From SZUA-35 sp964351995 (GTDB lineage: Bacteria > Actinomycetota > Acidimicrobiia > Acidimicrobiales > SZUA-35): a DNA stretch of 64,000 nt. The notes below the pieces were generated by a model. The model ran no database searches. It worked only from the letters and a program-made list of their open reading frames with translations, and was not told the origin of the DNA. Shown piece by piece: positions 60,265-64,000 of this stretch (positions within the stretch are counted from its first letter, which is position 1; each line of letters opens with the position of its first letter). Both the position numbers and the translations under genes were made by a program. The stretch spans positions 124,001 through 188,000 of the forward strand of contig CAYGQE010000002.1 in the NCBI GenBank assembly GCA_964351995.1, given 5' to 3'.

Positions 60265-60771
60265 GTGAGTGACTCCTCAGCCCGTCCGGCTCGCGTTGCC
60301 ATCGCCATGGGAAGCCAGTCCGACTGGTCGACCATGGAGCACGCAGCGTCCACACTCGATCAGCTTGGCATCAGCCATGTCGACCGCATCGTGTCCGCCC
60401 ACCGAACCCCCGATCGGATGGTCGAGTTTGCTCGGTCAGCCAAGGACGGAGGCGTGCAGGTGATCATCGCCGGTGCTGGTGGAGCCGCGCATCTTCCTGG
60501 GATGATTGCGGCCTTGACGACGCTGCCGGTTTTCGGTGTGCCGGTGCAGTCCAAGGCGCTGTCCGGACAAGACAGTTTGTTGTCGATCGTGCAGATGCCA
60601 GCGGGTATTCCCGTAGGCACGCTCGCCATCGGCACCGCTGGGGCCGTGAACGCCGCCTTGCTCGCGGCCGCTGTTCTCGCTCTACACGACGAGGCGATCG
60701 ATACCGCCCTGGGCGAGTACCGGGCGGCACGAACTGCGGCCGTTGCCGAGGTCCCGAGCAGTGAGTCCTGA
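60265..60771 (+). CDS. purE: N5-carboxyaminoimidazole ribonucleotide mutase (PurE)
   Basis: A 168-residue class I PurE that isomerises N5-CAIR to CAIR. AIAMGSQSDW (nucleotide loop), SAHRTPDRM with the catalytic His and GAGGAAHLPGM are intact. GTG 60265 follows TAACCT (60252-60257) by 7 nt, suggesting a leaderless start for the purE-purK unit. purK, which makes its substrate, begins 3 bp after the stop. Confidence 0.94.
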   Translation: MSDSSARPARVAIAMGSQSDWSTMEHAASTLDQLGISHVDRIVSAHRTPDRMVEFARSAKDGGVQVIIAGAGGAAHLPGMIAALTTLPVFGVPVQSKALSGQDSLLSIVQMPAGIPVGTLAIGTAGAVNAALLAAAVLALHDEAIDTALGEYRAARTAAVAEVPSSES

Positions 60772-60774
60772 TCG

Positions 60775-61839
60775 GTGACTGCGCTTCCATCTGGATCAAC
60801 CATCGGCATCCTGGGAGGGGGTCAGCTCGCTCGAATGTTGGCGATGGCCGCGGCCCGTCTCGGCTACCGCACGGTCGTGCTCGACCCAGCAGATCCTTGC
60901 CCCGCTGCCCAGGTCTGCGATCGCCAGATCGTTGCCGCCTACGACGACCCCGCAGGGCTCGATGAGCTGGCCGAGGTCGCCTCGGTCGTGACGTACGAGT
61001 TCGAGAACGTGCCAGCTGAGGCGGCGAGCAGGCTCAGCGAACGAGTGGACCTCCACCCCAACGAGCGCGCACTGGCCGCCTCGCAGGATCGCCTCGAGGA
61101 GAAGCGCTTCCTGCAATCGGTTGGCATCGCAACTGCGCCGTTTCATGCTGTCAGCGACCTCGCAACAGTGAATGCTGCCGTCGATGCTCTGGGGGGCGAG
61201 GCCATCATCAAGACCCGCCGTTTCGGCTACGACGGCAAGGGGCAGTTGCGGCTCGCTGGTCCGGCAACCCAAGACGCAGTGGATGCACTGGGAACGGATG
61301 AGTTGATCGCCGAGGGGATCGTTCCGTTCGAAGCCGAAATCAGTGTGATCGCTGCTCGATCGGTTGGTGGCGACGTTCGATGCTTCGAGCCGGCTCGCAA
61401 CACCCACGCCGATGGCATCCTCGTCCGTTCTGACGTGCCGTCGGGGCTTGGCGAAAACGTCGGGCAACTCGCCTGCGCCCTCGCCACCACGTTGATCTCC
61501 GCGCTGGACTACGTCGGTGTGCTCGGATTCGAGCTGTTCGTATTGGCGGACGGTTCGATCGTGGCCAACGAATACGCGCCACGCGTACACAACTCCGGGC
61601 ACTGGACCGAGTTGGCCTGCGCTGTCGACCAGTTCGAACAGCACATTCGGGCCATCACCGGGCAGCCGCTCGGCGATCCGTCGTCATCGCCGTGCGAGAT
61701 GGTCAACCTCATCGGCAACGACGTTGATCGAGTTCCTGACTTGCTCGACGAAGGCACTTGGCGGGTGCATCTCTATGGAAAAGCCGAGGTTCGAGCCGGC
61801 CGAAAAATGGGACATGCCACGCGACTGGATGCAGGCTGA
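60775..61839 (+). CDS. purK: N5-carboxyaminoimidazole ribonucleotide synthase (PurK)
   Basis: A 354-residue ATP-grasp enzyme that carboxylates AIR to N5-CAIR. GILGGGQLARMLAMAAARLG at the N-terminus, the VTYEFENVP segment, and KTRRFGYDGKGQ (ATP loop) with EYAPRVHNSGHWTELAC are diagnostic of PurK. It begins at GTG 60775, 3 bp after purE. The pair works in one pathway segment and is probably one transcript. Confidence 0.94.
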   Translation: MTALPSGSTIGILGGGQLARMLAMAAARLGYRTVVLDPADPCPAAQVCDRQIVAAYDDPAGLDELAEVASVVTYEFENVPAEAASRLSERVDLHPNERALAASQDRLEEKRFLQSVGIATAPFHAVSDLATVNAAVDALGGEAIIKTRRFGYDGKGQLRLAGPATQDAVDALGTDELIAEGIVPFEAEISVIAARSVGGDVRCFEPARNTHADGILVRSDVPSGLGENVGQLACALATTLISALDYVGVLGFELFVLADGSIVANEYAPRVHNSGHWTELACAVDQFEQHIRAITGQPLGDPSSSPCEMVNLIGNDVDRVPDLLDEGTWRVHLYGKAEVRAGRKMGHATRLDAG

Positions 61840-61962
61840 GGATCAAACCGCTAGCTTGACTTTCTGTGGAAACTGGGCGCCTTGGGCGGCGCTTCGGGCT
61901 GGGACAGCAACACTGCGCCAGTGGCAGAAGAAGCTTGGTGAACGAGCTTGGGGAGAACTGCG

Positions 61963-62913
61963 TTGCGAGCTGCACCAGCCAACACGTTGTCTACGGTCAC
62001 GCTCGACCTTCCGGGTCATGTGGCTGGCAAGGTCAGGGAGACCTGGCCGCTTCCAGACGACCGCCGACTCCTCATCACCACCGATCGGTTGAGTGCCTTC
62101 GACCGCATCATCGGTCTGGTGCCGCACAAGGGCCAAGTGCTGAACCAACTGGCGGCCTGGTGGTTCGAACAAGTCGCCGATCTGGTCCCGAGCCATGTCG
62201 TGTCGCTTCCGGATCCGAATGCCCTGATCGCCATCGATGCCAAACCGCTGCCGATCGAGGTCGTTGTCCGAGCTCGCCTCACCGGCAGCACCTCGACAGC
62301 AGTGCTGCCTCGATACCTCGCAGGCGAGCGCACGATGTACGGCCACCGATTTCCCGACGGCCTGACCCCCCACGGTCCGCTGCCGAAGCCGATCATCACG
62401 CCAACGACCAAAGCACTTGCCGGGCTGCACGACGAACCCACAACGGCCGAGGCCATCGTGTCCGAGGGCTTGGTCGAGCCGTCGTTGTGGGAAGAAGTGC
62501 AGGAGATCGCCCTGGCGATCTTTGATCGTGGCCAGACCATCGCCGCAGATGCCGGGTTCGTCCTGGCTGACACCAAATATGAGTTCGGGCTCAGCCCCGA
62601 GGGTCGCCTGCTGATCATCGACGAAATGCACACACCTGACTCCTCGCGTTACTGGGACGCATCCACGCTCGATGCTCGGCTTGCCGAAGGCAGCGCCCCC
62701 GACGGGTACGACAAGGAGCCGGTCCGATTGGCGCTGAAGGCCGCCGGTTACTCCGGTGAAGGTGAGCCCCCCGAACTGGGCGAGCAGGTCTGGCTCGATA
62801 CGTCGGCTCGCTATGTCGAACTGTTCGAGCGCCTGACCGGCACGACCTTCGAACCGGCCGAACAGCCGGCACAACAACGCATCCAAGCCAACCTGGCTGA
62901 GTTCTTGACGTGA
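61963..62913 (+). CDS. purC: SAICAR synthetase (PurC)
   Basis: A 316-residue ATP-dependent enzyme that joins CAIR and aspartate. GHVAGKVRETWPLPDDRRLLITTDRLSAFD (shown here as GKVRETWPL and LLITTDRLSAFD) and FVLADTKYEFG with DEMHTPDSSRYWD are typical of the family. It is longer than short PurC proteins, similar to the plant- and actinobacterial-type. The TTG at 61963 was chosen because GGGAGA (61951-61956) lies 6 nt upstream, an earlier TTG at 61948 being inside the ribosome-binding site region. Confidence 0.93.
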   Translation: MRAAPANTLSTVTLDLPGHVAGKVRETWPLPDDRRLLITTDRLSAFDRIIGLVPHKGQVLNQLAAWWFEQVADLVPSHVVSLPDPNALIAIDAKPLPIEVVVRARLTGSTSTAVLPRYLAGERTMYGHRFPDGLTPHGPLPKPIITPTTKALAGLHDEPTTAEAIVSEGLVEPSLWEEVQEIALAIFDRGQTIAADAGFVLADTKYEFGLSPEGRLLIIDEMHTPDSSRYWDASTLDARLAEGSAPDGYDKEPVRLALKAAGYSGEGEPPELGEQVWLDTSARYVELFERLTGTTFEPAEQPAQQRIQANLAEFLT

Positions 62914-62941
62914 TGGTTTCTCGAGTGAACGAGGTTCTGCG

Positions 62942-64000
62942 ATGACCGGATCTACTGACGCCGTTGGCGATCTCGATACGCCGAAGGAGGAGTGTGGCGT
63001 GATGGCCATCTCCGTTCCCGGCGATGACGCGGCTCGTGCCGCGTTCTTCGGGCTCTATGCACTTCAACACCGAGGCCAGGAGGCCGCAGGCATTGCGGTC
63101 GCCGATGGCCGGGCGGTGCGAGTGCACAAGGCCATGGGCTTGGTTCCCCAAGTGTTCGACCCAGTCTCCATGGCGCCGCTCGTGGGAGGCATGGCCATCG
63201 GCCACACCCGCTACAGCACCACCGGGGCCAGCTCCGAGCGCAACGTGCAGCCCTACGTCGTCGAGACCATGCATGGCCCGCTCGGCGTGGCCCACAACGG
63301 CAACCTCGTCAACACCGACCAACTCCGCAAGAAGCTGCTGGCTCGTGGTGCTGGCCTTCAGTCGTCGTCTGATTCAGAAGTGATCGCATTGATGCTGGCA
63401 GCTGCTGAAGGAAGCAGCTGGGAAGAGCGTCTCGCCACCGTCATGCCGCAGTGGGAGGGTGCCTACTCGCTCGTCGTGATTGCTGGCACCAAGGTGATCG
63501 CTGCTCGTGATCCGTGGGGATTTCGTCCGCTCTCGATGGGGCGCATGCCGAGCGGAGGCCACGCAATTGCTTCCGAAACCGGTGCCTTGCAGACGCTGGG
63601 CTGCGACAACATCCGCGAAATCGAACCGGGTGAGATCGTGGTGCTGCAAGGGCAGCTCGCCCGCACACATCAGGCGGTCAAGCCCAAAGAGAAGCAAGCC
63701 CGCTGCACGTTCGAACACATCTACTTCTCCCGCCCCGATGCGGTGTGGGATGGGTTGTCGGTCCACCAGGCCCGCCAGCAGCTTGGTGAAGAGCTGGCTC
63801 GGGAACATCCTGTCGAGGCCGACGTCGTCATTCCGGTCCCCGACTCATCGATGCCGGCGGCCATTGGCTACGCCGCAGCGTCAGGCATCACGTACAACGA
63901 GGGGTTCGTGAAGAACCGCTACATTGGGCGCACGTTCATCGAGCCGACCGACGAGCTCCGGCGGCAGGGCGTGAAGCTCAAGTTCAACATGCTCGAGGAG
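62942..64000 (+). CDS. purF: Amidophosphoribosyltransferase (PurF), 5' part
   Basis: The gene runs off the window at 64000, giving 353 codons here. The N-terminal 17 residues form a propeptide, after which the nucleophile Cys begins the sequence ECGVMAI. The glutaminase domain has ALQHRGQEAAGIAV, HTRYSTTG and AHNGNLVN, and the PRPP-transferase part begins with VIPVPDSSMPAAIGYA. It catalyses the first committed step of purine synthesis, transferring ammonia from glutamine to PRPP. It follows purC by 28 bp. Confidence 0.94.
   Translation, partial: MTGSTDAVGDLDTPKEECGVMAISVPGDDAARAAFFGLYALQHRGQEAAGIAVADGRAVRVHKAMGLVPQVFDPVSMAPLVGGMAIGHTRYSTTGASSERNVQPYVVETMHGPLGVAHNGNLVNTDQLRKKLLARGAGLQSSSDSEVIALMLAAAEGSSWEERLATVMPQWEGAYSLVVIAGTKVIAARDPWGFRPLSMGRMPSGGHAIASETGALQTLGCDNIREIEPGEIVVLQGQLARTHQAVKPKEKQARCTFEHIYFSRPDAVWDGLSVHQARQQLGEELAREHPVEADVVIPVPDSSMPAAIGYAAASGITYNEGFVKNRYIGRTFIEPTDELRRQGVKLKFNMLEE

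Noticed and set aside
1..64000. tRNA, rRNA or CRISPR features
   Set aside because: No T-loop plus acceptor-stem pattern, rRNA-like sequence or regularly spaced repeat was seen when reading the intergenic regions.

Overview
The window is GC-rich chromosomal DNA. Small intergenic gaps, frequent GTG and TTG starts, a complete set of the six classical menaquinone genes, DUF4214 and RCC1 surface proteins, and MMPL and TetR genes fit an actinobacterium. The DUF4214 proteins and the promoter style suggest a marine or freshwater Acidimicrobiia (Ilumatobacter-like). The lineage is inferred from gene content; no rRNA gene is present to confirm it. I saw no tRNA, rRNA, CRISPR array, prophage or intact insertion sequence.

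Layout. 0-4.4 kb: a class IV aminotransferase overlapping a sulfotransferase-like gene, a nucleotidyltransferase, a lipoprotein and a SpoU-type RNA methyltransferase. 4.4-5.9 kb: a divergent rhodanese / FtrA-like regulator pair. 5.9-20.2 kb: menE, menF, menB, menD, menH and menC, scattered on both strands among unrelated genes (a second class IV aminotransferase, a PRPP-synthetase-like protein, a GDT1 transporter, a LemA / degenerate M48 pair). 20.3-28.6 kb: cobO and cobU, then about 5.9 kb of accessory genes (RCC1-DUF4214 protein, VOC protein, zinc-ribbon protein, methyltransferase, MazEF-type toxin-antitoxin, membrane protein), then cobS. 28.6-36.5 kb: gamma-butyrobetaine-dioxygenase-like, SDR and betaine-aldehyde-dehydrogenase-like genes, a second 2-oxoglutarate oxygenase, two acetyltransferases and a PLP lyase/decarboxylase. 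36.5-45.1 kb: lipoproteins, a TetR/MMPL pair with palindromic operators, a DUF2085-like protein, a thioesterase, a CoA-binding protein and metY. 45.2-49.9 kb: the most unusual locus, a minus-strand operon DUF4214 - mauE - mauD - MauA-like cysteine-rich Tat protein - membrane protein. 50-64 kb: purine synthesis (fused purS-purL, purQ, purE, purK, purC and the 5' part of purF) mixed with nucleotide-handling enzymes and a GGDEF protein with a degenerate EAL domain.

How the genes work together. The men genes take chorismate to dihydroxynaphthoyl-CoA. The cob genes adenosylate corrinoids and attach the nucleotide loop. The pur genes cover several steps of IMP synthesis. The mau-like operon looks like a disulfide and quinone-cofactor maturation system, but it serves a secreted protein quite unlike ordinary methylamine dehydrogenase. 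Across the window, about twenty start codons lie 6-8 nt downstream of a TANNNT hexamer, which predicts widespread leaderless transcription and helps to choose starts.
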